From Sisyra terminalis (taxonomy: Eukaryota; Arthropoda; Insecta; Neuroptera; Sisyridae): a DNA stretch of 64,000 bases. This document shows positions 46,761-57,457 of this stretch, piece by piece. Below the pieces are notes generated by a model. That model made no database searches. It saw only the letters and a program-made list of their open reading frames with translations, and was not told where the DNA came from. The position numbers and the translations under genes were made by a program. How positions within the stretch are numbered: position 1 is the stretch's first letter; each line of letters begins with the position of its first letter. The DNA lies in contig OY292275.1 of NCBI GenBank assembly GCA_958496175.1, positions 61,643,701-61,707,700 on the forward strand, given 5' to 3'.

Positions 46761-48470
46761 TTCAAAACCAACGGTTAAACTCCGTCAAGCCGACGGTTAA
46801 AAGCTGTCATTTTTTTGACAATTTTTTCTCAATGCTTCATCAAAATATAATTATTCACTATTTGGTGATTTTTTATATCAAGAAGGATATTTTTGATGAT
46901 TATTTTTTGCTTATTTTCTGGAATATTTGCAAAGCATATTTGAAGAAACATCCTCTTTTGATTTACATTATATAAAATCACCCTTAGAAATAACTATTTT
47001 TTTTTAAAATCACTGATAGTATTTTAAAAAGTGATCCAAATCAAATAACTATGAGATTAAAAGTTGTTTAGAAGTGCGGTGAGGAATTATGAGAACAAGG
47101 TGGATTTCTCAATCCTTATAAGTAACCGCTGTAGATACAAGGTTTTTATACATTAGACACGATTTTCTATCTTTATCTTGAAATATTTTGCTTAGGAACC
47201 CACAAATAATAATGATTTTGGTATTGATCCATGCGAAATATTTCAAAGAATGCATCGATATTTTTTCAAAAAAAAGTTCATTTTTACGAAAAGAGCAATC
47301 ACGAGTTTATTGCGACCACGCATAACTCTCTCCATTTACCCTGTGTTAAGCGGTTCACAATTACGCCACTTTTTAATTTTTTTACTCCATTAATAAACCC
47401 TAAATCGAATTAAAATTTTACAGAGACATAGCTCAAATAGTAGATTATCTAAAGTATTAATTTCAATTTTTTTCTCATTACTTATGATCTTCTTCTAAAC
47501 AACCTTTCATGTTAAAGAAGTGAATACAACATTGCTTTTGAATGAAACAAAATACATTAATTGATTTCTTCTCAATTAAAAATATTTTTTTCGTCATTGT
47601 ATTCACTGATCTAACAATCATAATCTTTGATACATCTTAAGTCAATAATAAACTTTTAAAAAGTTTTGTCTCGTTACTTTTCAAGAGTTATATGGGTGAT
47701 TCTCATCAAATTCCGAAATTAAGTAGAAAAAAAATTATAAAAAATATTTGAAAATTTGATTTTTTTGTCAGTTTTGTAGTATTTGTATAACTAAATTTTA
47801 CAAATATAGTGGTTCCAAGACTAAACTTATTTCAGACGAATTATAATGATTTATAATTTTGAAAGTGACTGTTATTGTTTAATAGAGAGCAAAACGTTTG
47901 GACAGATAGTCTAACACGTGTAAGATGATTTAAATATGTGAAATATTTGTTAATATTGTCTACAATCAAAACTTTCAAAACTACAAGCTTTCATGAATAA
48001 TTAGATGCGTTCATATATCGACTGTTAGTAAAAGTGTGACAGAATGATTTTCTTTTGTGGGACATATATAAAAATATGTTTGTAAATTAGTTTCGTACTT
48101 TCCATTTCAAACTCAAAAGATTTTTGAAAATCTATTGTGTTTTTAATCAATTCTTCAAATTTGCAAACATTTTTTTTGAAAAATTTTTGATTTAAAAGTT
48201 GGAAAATTTGAGACATAATGAGGGAATGATTTCCACGGTAATACTAATTTATTATTTTAATAAGATATTCATATGATTTAAAAATTAAAACCAACACCAT
48301 TAGCCCAAGTAGTGTTCTTTTCAAGGAAAAAAAACTACCATCACAGAACAATTTCGATATTTCAAGAGAATTACCCATATAATAAAAGTTGTTCTTATAT
48401 AAGTACTTATATTCTAAAGTGTTTTTCTAGTTTGTTATTTTTTCTTTAAAATAACTAATTCGTTGTTGCA
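46761..48470. other. No gene seen
   Basis: AT-rich, no repeat unit recognised. A good acceptor-like TTGTTGCAG at 48466-48472 precedes the tandem array on the + strand. Confidence 0.45.
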
Positions 48471-48539
48471 GATCCTTCAATCGGGAATCATATCCTTCGT
48501 ATTTCTTCCAGCATTAGTTTGTTGTATATCCAGAAATGA

Positions 48540-51400
48540 TTTCAGTGTTTCCAGAAACAGCTTTTTCAACGATACTCCCACATTCCATGTTCAATATTGC
48601 AGGAAGAATAATCCAAAACCAGCTGACTACTCTCCATTTTTATCCATTGCGGCACCAGCTCCAATTTAACCTGCAATTAAAAACAATGAAACTTAAAACT
48701 GTCTACGAAAATAAATGCATTTAAACAAATATTTAAAATAAGTATAATACCGTGATAATTTCACGATGGAGTTTTACAATTGTTTACTGTAAAAGAAACG
48801 TTAATACTTCGAAAAGAATTGATTAGCTTGAAAAATACTTACATCATAAGAATTCCTTTTCTATTCTCTGCCTAATGGGAAACGAGATGAAATCTTCCAT
48901 CCTGCATCATCAATCACTGGCGAGAATCTAGTTGCGATATCCCATTTCTTTTGTGAATAAGCCCAGAATTCCAATCCAAGTTGTGGCGATATTAAATAAG
49001 AAGCCTTTGCTTTTAGAAACCCTTGATTATAATCCTTTGATCCCTTGATTCCAGGAACAGCTTTTTCGACGATACTCCTACATTCCATGTTCAATATTGC
49101 AGGAAGAATAATCCAAAACCAGTTTACTACTCTCCACTTTTATCCATTGCTTACACCTGCAATTAAAAACAATGAAACTTAAAACTGTCTACGAAAATAA
49201 ATGCATTTAAACAAATATTTAAAATAAGTATAATACCGTGATAATTTCACGATGGAGTTTTACAATTGTTTACTGTAAAAGAAACGTTAATACTTCGAAA
49301 AGAATTGATTAGCTTGAAAAATACTTACATCATAAGAATTCCTTTTCTATTCTCTGCCTAATGGGAAACGAGATGAAATCTTCCATCCTGCATCATCAAT
49401 CACTGGCGAGAATCTAGTTGCGATATCCCATTTCTTTTGTGAATAAGCCCAGAATTCCAATCCAAGTTGTGGCGATATTAAATAAGAAGCCTTTGCTTTT
49501 AGAAACCCTTGATTATAATCCTTTGATCCCTTGATTCCAGGAACAGCTTTTTCGACGATACTCCTACATTCCATGTTCAATATTGCAGGAAGAATAATCC
49601 AAAACCAGTTTACTACTCTCCACTTTTATCCATTGCTTACACCTGCAATTAAAAACAATGAAACTTAAAACTGTCTACGAAAATAAATGCATTTAAACAA
49701 ATATTTGAAATTAAAATAATACCGTGATAGTTTCACGATGGAATTTAACAATTGTTTACTGTAAAAGAAACGGTAATACTTCGAAAATAGTTTATTGGCT
49801 TGAATAATACTTACATTAGAAGAATTCCTTTTCTATTCTCCGCTTAATGGTAAACGAGTTGAACTTTGCCTTCTGCATCACTGGATATTACTGGCGAGAT
49901 TCTAATTGCGGTAGCTCATTTCTTTTGTTAATAAGTCCAGGACTCCAATCCAAGTTGTGGCGACATTAAATAAGAATCCTTGGCTTTTAAAAACCCTTGA
50001 TTCCAGGAACAGTTTTTTCAACGATACTTCCACATTCCATGTTCAATATTGCAGTAAGAATAATCCAAAACCAGTTGACTACTCTCCACTTTTATCCATT
50101 GCTGCACCAGCTCCAATTACACCTGAAATTAAAAACAATGAAACTTAAAACTGTCTACGAAAATAAATGCATTTAAACAAATATTTGAAATTAAAATAAT
50201 ACCGTGATAGTTTCACGGTGGAATTTTTACAATTGTTTACTGTAAAAGAAACGTTAATACTTCGAAAATAGGTAATTGGCTTGAAGAATACTTACATCAT
50301 AAGAATTCCTTTTCTATTCTCTGCTTAATGGCAAACGAGTTGCATTCTTGACTTGTGGCGATATTAAATAAGAATCCTTTGCTTTTAGAAACCCTTGATA
50401 ATAATCCATTGATTCCTTGATTCCAGGAACAGCTTTTGCCAAGATACTCCCACATTTCATGTTTAATATTGCAGGAAGAATAATCCAAAACCAGTTGACT
50501 ACTCTCCACTTTTATCCATCGCTGCACCAGCTCCAATTACACCTGCAATTAAATACAATGAAACTTAAAACTGTCTACAAAAATAAATGCATTTAAACAA
50601 ATATTTGAAATTAAAATAATACCGTGATAGTTTCACGATGGAATTTTACAATTTTTTACTGTAAAAGATACGTTAATATTTCGGAAATAGTTAATTGACT
50701 TGAAGAATACTTACATCATAACAATTATTTTTCTATTATCCGCTTAGTGGCAAACGAATTGGATTCTTGCCTTCTGTATCATTGGATATTACTAGCGAGA
50801 TTCTAATTGCGGTAGCCCATTTCTTTTATTAAGAAGTCCAGAACTCCAATTCAAGTTGTGGCAATATTAAATAAGAATAATTTGCTTTTAAAAACCCTTG
50901 ATAATAATCCTTTGATCCCTTGATTCTAGGAACAGCTTTTTCAATGATACTGCCACATTCCATGTTCAATATTGCAGGAAAAATAATCCAAAACCACCTG
51001 ACTACTCTCCACTTTTATCCATCACTGCACCAGCTCCAATTACACCTGCAATTAAATACAATGAAACTTAAAACTGTCTACGAAAATAAAATGTATTTAA
51101 ACAAATATTAAAAATAAGTATAATACCGTGATAGTTTCACGATGAAGTTTTACAATTGTTTACTGTAAAAGAAACATTAATACTTCGAAAATAGTTAATT
51201 GGCTTGAAGAATACTTACATCTTTAAAATTACTTTTCTGTTGTTTGTCTAAAGGGAAACGAGATGAAATCTTCCATCCTGCATCATCAATCACTGGCGAG
51301 AATCTAGTTGCGGTAGCCCATTTCTTTTGTTAACAAGTCTAGGACTCCAATCCATGTTTCCTTGGAATTTTTTCCAGATTGCGTTTGGAAACATTAAATA
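48540..51400 (-). repeat. Tandem array of ~420-500-bp units with exon-like segments
   Basis: CATTCCATGTTCAATATTGC recurs at about 48581, 49081, 49567, 50033, 50453 and 50955. Two units (48671-49156 and 49157-49642) look identical over 486 bp. On the - strand each unit has TTAATTGCAG (acceptor), ~200-260 bp, then GAT|GTAAGT (donor), so each looks like an exon. In the identical pair 77 codons stay open (IVEKAVPGIKG, YLISPQLGLEFW, DDAGWKISSRFPLG); others have stops. The product is not recognised. A small hairpin CCGTGATAGTTTCACGGTGG sits between exons. Confidence 0.75.
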
Positions 51401-51444
51401 AGAATCCTTTTCCTTCCCAAATGTAATCCCATGATGATACAGCT

Positions 51445-51608
51445 CAACGTTTGTAAATTACACAGGTTGCTCCATTAGAAAAAAAAAATGACGTCATACG
51501 AAGAATTTTGAAATTGAATCAATTTGAAGATATGGAAGATATGTACGAATTTCTTCTGGATACGTCACGTAGCCACCATGAGGTCACCTATGTATTTTAT
51601 AAACCTTG
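51445..51608. mobile_element. Mutator-like MITE, copy 2
   Basis: 164 bp, inverted relative to copy 1, same ends and inner AATGACGTCATACGAAG. Flanked by exact 9-bp copies GATACAGCT (51436-51444, 51609-51617). It sits at the edge of the tandem array 48.5-51.4 kb. Confidence 0.86.
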
Positions 51609-51617
51609 GATACAGCT

Positions 51618-52199
51618 AGCTTTTCATCCTATCGCCATTGTTGATTCTTCTCAATACCTTCCACGTTTGTTATTCGTTTGCCATCCATTTTGATTTCTCC
51701 ATTCTCCTTCTGTAAACCAAACAAATAAGTTTCAAATACTTAAAATTTTTAATAAAATTTCAAACTTTACCAATAAAAGATTTAAATTACTTAAACCCAC
51801 AATAAAACTAAAGTTTAATTCGATTTCTTAGCATTACTTGAACGAAAATTTCTAAACAAAAATAATAAAACAAATTTTTTGTTTTTCTATAACAAACTTT
51901 ACGATCAAATGTTTCTGAGGGGCGTAGAAATATTGTTTTTCAATCCCTAACTTCGAAACAACAATCACTCCACTGAATCGTAAATGAAAAAAAGAAAGAG
52001 CAATAAATTTTCAATAGGCTAAACAAGGACACACTGTACAATGAATCGTGTCAGTGGAAATAAACAAATACATATCAAAGCTCCAAACCAAACCATGTGA
52101 ACGCAAAGTTAACCTTATTTTCTAAACAAAAATTATTTTTCAATTCAGAACAATATTTTCATTCAAACAAAAAATTTGTAAGCCCAAATTAAAAAAAAA
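51618..52199 (+). other. Upstream region of DOHH
   Basis: AT-rich; GTCAGTGG near 52048 is the only initiator-like motif, about 150 bp before the ATG. No TATA box. Confidence 0.35.
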
Positions 52200-53165
52200 A
52201 TGAGTATAACTGAAGAAAATATCAAACAAACTGGAGATGTTCTTAAAAATAAAGATCGACCATTGAAGGAACGTTTTCGTGCTTTATTTACATTGAAAAA
52301 CATTGGAGGTCCTGTTGCAATTGAATGCATAAAAAACTGCTTCGACGATGATTCCGTTCTTCTAAAACACGAACTGGCATATTGTCTCGGTCAAATGCAA
52401 GACAAGTCGGCAATTCCAATTCTCATTTCCGTGTTGGAAGACCAACTCCAAGAGCCGATGGTTCGGCATGAAGCCGGTATAATATACATCCATACAAATC
52501 ATAGAAATTTTTGATTAATTTCTTTTATTTTAGCCGAAGCATTAGGCGCCATTGGAAGTCCAGACGTACTACCCATCTTAGAAATATATCAACAAGATTC
52601 AACACCGGAAGTCGCAGAAACATGTGAGATTGCCATCGATCGAATCAAATGGATCAACGAGAAAACCGCCGTTTCCGAAAAGAGTCCGTACGCATCAATC
52701 GATCCTGCACCACCCACCGAACTTACGGACGTCGAAACTTTACGCACCACCCTGCTAAACGAGGATGCCTCGTTATTTGAACGATATCGAGCAATGTTTG
52801 CCCTCCGAAACTTGGCCACCAAAGAAGCCGTCGACGCCTTAGGCATGGGATTGAAGTCGGGAAAAAGTGCACTTTTCAAGCACGAAATTGCCTTCGTGCT
52901 AGGCCAACTCCAACACTTCGATGGCGTTCCCTATCTGAAGGAAACTCTCGAGAACGATGCCGAAAATGAAATGGTGCGACACGAATGTGCCGAAGCACTT
53001 GGTGCTATTGCCACCTCCGACTGCTTGAACATTCTAAACACCTACGTTAAAGACCAAAAACGGGTGGTGAAGGAAAGTTGCGAAGTCGCCTTGGATATGT
53101 GTGAATACGAGAACAGTCCCGAATTTCAATACGCTAATACAATTGCAAATATTATGAAAAGTTAA
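52200..53165 (+). CDS. DOHH: Deoxyhypusine hydroxylase (DOHH), two exons
   Basis: Iron-dependent monooxygenase that hydroxylates deoxyhypusine on eIF5A, the last step of hypusine formation; cytosolic. Coding exons are 52200-52476 and 52534-53165, joined across a 57-bp intron (GTATAA...TTTTAG). The spliced product is 302 residues, the usual length for the family. It is an all-helical HEAT-repeat protein in two halves joined by a linker at about residues 135-165. The four His-Glu metal-ligand pairs are all present: H57-E58 (KHELAYCLGQ), H90-E91 (RHEAAEALGAI, completed across the splice), H209-E210 (KHEIAFVLGQ) and H242-E243 (RHECAEALGAI). The ATG follows an A-run and has A at -3. The downstream exon is clearly richer in G+C than its surroundings. 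A variant poly(A) signal (AATATA) lies near 53197. The gene looks intact. Drosophila calls its orthologue nero. Confidence 0.96.
52477..52533 (+). other. Intron of DOHH
   Basis: A 57-bp intron with a GTATAA donor and a TTTTATTTTAG acceptor. It interrupts the codon for alanine 92 after its first base. Removing it restores the second His-Glu HEAT motif, which supports the junction. Its length equals that of the intron-like segments in the 41-45 kb repeats. Confidence 0.93.
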
Positions 53166-53318
53166 AGTGTTTTATAAATCTAAATTATGAGCTTATAATA
53201 TATTTTTATGTACCAAAGAAATGCTAATATTTATTTTTGTAGAAAACTAGAGACGCGCCAATATTTCGGAAGACAAAATTTGAAAAATGAGAATTTAACA
53301 TTACTTTCGTGCTATCCT

Positions 53319-53996
53319 CAGTGGCGTAGCTACCTAGGGGCTAGGCGGGGCAGTGCCCCGGGGCCCTCGAATCCTTACCAGAAATCTTAATCGAACTGAA
53401 CTTTTGGAAGTTCACCAATTATGTATGGAAATAATGAGCAAATATGGAGTGCTAGAATGCGACCTAACGGAAGTATTTACAGCAATGTTATTCTTTACAA
53501 TTCCTATCACTTCTGCGACAGCTGAAAGGTCATTTAGCAAATTAAAAATAATAACAAATTATTTAAGAAATAATAAGAGCCAAACTCCGATATTTATCGC
53601 TAATTTAAGCAATTGAAAATAAAACCGCATCAAGCCTGGATTTAAATGTAGTCATTGATACTTTTGCGAAAACTAAAGCTTGGAAAAAATTGTAAATATA
53701 ATTGTTATTTAGTCAGTTGGTAGGCTCGACCTTCATATAATAAACTCTTGAATCTTTTCCTATTTCGTGTTATTAGCCAAACCTACACCAAGTATTAATT
53801 GTAATTTATGTTGTTACTGTTTAATATTTTTATAACCTGCCCTACAGTGCACAAAAAAGAGCTTAAGTAGCTTAGCATTTTTTAAGTATTTGTATATTTC
53901 ATATTTTTATTTGATAAAACCTAATCAGTTTACATAGCAGTGGGGCCCCATTTTTTAATTTGCCCCAAGGCCCTTGGTTACCTAGCTGCGCCACTG
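53319..53996 (+). mobile_element. Internally deleted hAT element with both ends and 8-bp target duplication
   Basis: 678 bp bounded by CAGTGGCGTAGCTACCT and its inverse (GGTTACCTAGCTGCGCCACTG without the last match). The flanks are 8-bp target copies GCTATCCT (53311-53318) and GTTATCCT (53997-54004), 7 of 8 identical, as hAT transposases make. The inside keeps the end of a transposase gene: EVHQLCMEIMSKYGVLECDL and ITSATAERSFSKLKII, the hATC dimerisation domain of ZMYM-type hAT proteins, with frame breaks later. It lies 154 bp past the DOHH stop. Confidence 0.88.
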
Positions 53997-54149
53997 GTTA
54001 TCCTTTCTCCTTTTTACCACTGTTTTTCGGTTACTTTTTCGATTATGTAAAGAGAAACAACTAGAGAGTGCTATCAAATTTTTGGAAGGCACCGAAATAA
54101 ACTAATACACATTAGGTGACTGATTTCCTAATCTCTATAATGATCGTTA

Positions 54150-54830
54150 GCTATGTCGTTAGTTGTTCTCCAATCTCAGAAATCTGGGAAGCATTGAAAT
54201 TCCCAACCTACTGGTGGAAGAGGTGAAATATCTGGGAGTCATTATTAACAAACACCTTACAGCAGTGATCAGGCTTAGAATATCTTACAATTGCCTAATT
54301 TGGTGACCAAAAACCAACCAAGTACAGGCATGAAAGGAATGTGACTACGGCCACGCCACAATTGGCAAAAAGATCAAAGATCCTAAATAGGAAATGGAGA
54401 CCAACCAAATGATAGGTAGATAGACAAATCACAGAAGAAGTAGGAAGAATATGGGAAAAGCATTTTGCCACATGGCATCATCTGGTATATGGAGTATATG
54501 GTATATTTATGGGGGAACAGATATGAATTATCCATATCATTCACCATCAAGCGAAGACGGGTATGTCAGAGGAGATGTCTCAAAAATATCAGGATCCACA
54601 TATTCACCGATAGCCAGGCCGTATTAAACGTCCTGGTAAAACCACAGATCAGCTCTAAACTGACCAGGGAATGTAAGGAAACCTTCGTAAGTCTGGCTAC
54701 CAAAAACAAAGTAAATTTGGTTATAAGGGTATCATAGGTAATGAAAAGGCTGACGTTCTTACCCGGAAAGCATCCCAATCACTCCTCACAGGCTCACAGC
54801 CCTGTATGACTAAGTATAGCGCAAAGCCTT
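54150..54830 (+). pseudogene. Non-LTR retrotransposon remnant: reverse transcriptase end and RNase H
   Basis: Near 54190-54250 the + strand reads NLLVEEVKYLGVIINKHLT, the thumb-adjacent motif of non-LTR reverse transcriptases. Near 54590-54770 it reads IRIHIFTDSQAVLNVLVKPQ, then TRECKETFVSLA and, after a frameshift, GIIGNEKADVLTRKASQS. These match the DSQAAL and GN-KAD-LA-KAS motifs of the RNase H domain of R1/Jockey/I-type elements. The rest of the element is missing. Confidence 0.82.
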
Positions 54831-54986
54831 ATCTTCTTTTCTGATCATGTAAGATTGTAACATTTTCTACCAAAGAGTAATAAGAATTTATAAAAAAATG
54901 CTCAACTAAGAAATTTTCCAACGAGTTCGGATTTTCGATAATATTATGATGGAATATTGTTTACTGATAATTTGAGAAAATGTATA

Positions 54987-56405
54987 CATTAGACTGTTTC
55001 AAAAAAAATTATGATTTTTTTTTCTTAATTATATCGAAAATATTGTTGGGAATGACAAAAAAAATCCTGGGAAAGTTTAAGCTCTTAATATTAATATTAA
55101 GCACTGCCGCATCGCAAATTTCGATTTTCCATTTAAGTAACATGGGAACAATGTTCTATTGCACTTTGGAATTTTATAGCAAACGTTGGTGACAATATTT
55201 CGAAAAAACCAAGGTATATTCTTATAGAAAATTGAACGATCTACAAAAAAAGTCTCAAACAAGTTTTTGATATATTTATTCCTTCAAAAGTTATTCGAGG
55301 TCAAAGTTGAACTAAAGAGAAATTTTAATATTTTTTCAATTTTTTGACGCAACCATTATACAATTTTATGAGAAAATTTTACAGGACATTTTTTGTAGAG
55401 CACTTTTTTCGTATAACTTATCTCGTATATTCTAATTTTCTACAAGAATATTGACCAAACTTATCTCTAAAAGATTTTGATATTTTTCACAGGTCCTAAG
55501 TTATTTGCATTAAATTGAAAATTCCCTGAATTATTATATTTTTTACATAATTTTTTTTTTTTTATTTTAATTAAATAACAAAATCTTCCTGTGAAAAATA
55601 TCAAAATCTTTTAGAGATAAGTTCGGTCAATATTCTTGTAGAAAATTGAACGATCTACAAAAAAGGTATCGTACAAGTTTTTGATATATTTATTCCTTCA
55701 AAAGTTATTCGAGGTCAAAGTTGAACTAAAGAGAATTTTTTTTCAATTTTTTGACGCAACCATCAATTTTATGAGAAAATTTTATGGGACATTTTTGTAG
55801 AGCACTTGTTTTTCTATAACTTATCTCCATAAAAGTTTTTGATATTTTTCACAGGTCATAAGTTATTTGCATTAAACTGAAAATTCCCTCAATTATTATA
55901 TTTTTAACATAAAAATATTTTTTTTTATTTTAATTAAATAACTTACGATCTGTGAAAAATATCAAAAACTTTTATAAAGAGAAATTATAGGAAAAAAAGT
56001 GCTCTACAAAAAATGTCCTATAAAATTTTCTCATAAAATTGATGGTTTCGTCAAAAAATTGAAAAAAAAAAAAATTTCTCTTTAGTTCAACTTTGACCTT
56101 GAATAACTTTTGAAGGAATAAATATATCAAAAACTTGTACGAAACTTTTTTTGTAGATCGTTCAATTTTCTACAAGAATATACCTTGGTCATTCCGAAAT
56201 ATTGGCACCAACGTGAGCTATAAAATTCCAAAGTGCAAGAGAATATTGTTCGCATGTCATTTAAATGGAAAATCGAAATTTGCGATGCGGCACCTCTTAA
56301 TATTAAGAGCTTAAACTTTCACAGGATTTTTTTTTGTCATTCCCAACAATATTTTCAATATAATTAAGAAAAAAAAAATCATCATTTTTTTTTGAATCAG
56401 TCTTG
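54987..56405. mobile_element. 1.4-kb foldback element, CATTAGACTG family, with an extra inner arm
   Basis: Ends CATTAGACTGTTTC and CAGTCTTG with TA on both sides. It matches the 31-kb element but is 400 bp longer: a stretch with ATTGAACGATCTACAAAA and GAGGTCAAAGTTGAAC occurs twice in one direction (near 55230 and 55640) and once inverted (near 56090-56175), so a partial arm was duplicated inside the palindrome. Confidence 0.8.
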
Positions 56406-56439
56406 TATACATCCTATCTGTGAAAAATTTCAGGTGCTA

Positions 56440-57045
56440 ATTTTTTTTCATTTTTACCGAAAGGTAAATATGAGGGTTAATTCGTGGGTTTTTTTGATAT
56501 TTCTGTCTATTATTGCATTTTCAACTTTTTACGTAGAATACACCGTAGTACGAAGCCTAAAGTTGAGTTTTTCACGTTGACTGATGATATTAACATAAAT
56601 GATTTTTCCATGGGAAATTTATAAAAAAATTGCAATTATTGTCTATTATTTTTAAGTTCCAAAAATTATAAAGAGTTAAAAAATGAATAACATTGTAGTA
56701 TAAGTTATCACTTTTAAAGGTTCATTTAGATTTTTGGCAAAAACTTACACATTTGTCAAGAAATCAAAATTTTCGCAATGTAGCCAGACAATAGTGCTTT
56801 CGACATCAATTTCCGGCCAAACTATGGCATTTATGGAAAATTAGTAAAAACTTTTTTTGGTCGGAAATATCGTCAGCTTTCATTTTAATAATTACTGTTT
56901 TATTGGTATCTAGCACGGTTTAAAAGTCATAATGAATAATTTTTTTTTTAAGTCAATTTTGAGGGGTTGGCAAGAAGTCTTTCATCCGGTGAGGGATTTT
57001 TTGGTTGAAATCATATTTGGAACCTTATCTATCAATAAATAAAAT
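56440..57045 (+). repeat. Dispersed 600-bp repeat, copy 2
   Basis: Direct counterpart of 23240-23860. It lies between the 55-kb foldback element and the Mutator-like MITE upstream of the globin gene. Confidence 0.72.
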
Positions 57046-57182
57046 AATTGGCTTTCAAATATTATTTCGTTAGTGCATAGGCTTTAACGACTGTATTAAT
57101 AATAATTTTTTTATAGCCGGAAATGATAGTGTAATCAAGGGGAAGTATTGTTATCCGTACATTGTTTAAGGCAGCGTAGCTG

Positions 57183-57338
57183 CAAGGTTTTTATAAATTA
57201 CACAGGTTGTCCCATTAGAAAAAAAAAATGACGTCATACGAAGAATTTGGAAATTTGAATCAGTCTGAAGATGTGTACGAATTTCTTCTGGTTACGTCAC
57301 GGAGCGCATGAGGCCACCTGTGTATTTTATAAACCTTG
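57183..57338. mobile_element. Mutator-like MITE, copy 3
   Basis: 156 bp, same family, flanked by exact 9-bp copies GCGTAGCTG (57174-57182, 57339-57347). It lies only 120 bp upstream of the globin start codon, so it could contribute promoter sequence, including a TGACGTCA site. Confidence 0.87.
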
Positions 57339-57457
57339 GCGTAGCTGCCTCTATATTCCATGCCCAATCCCCATAGTTAACTATGACATTTCCCCAGATT
57401 GACAGGATTGATGATCAAAAAATTTGCTTCAAAAAATCATCAATTTTTTTTTAATTT

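Noticed and set aside
48861..49580. Two identical 77-codon frames as a duplicated gene
   Set aside because: They belong to a 486-bp tandem duplication; no usual ATG context and other units have stops. Treated as exon-like segments, not as genes.
41027..51400. CRISPR array
   Set aside because: Units are hundreds of bases long with no short repeat/spacer pattern, and the DNA is eukaryotic.
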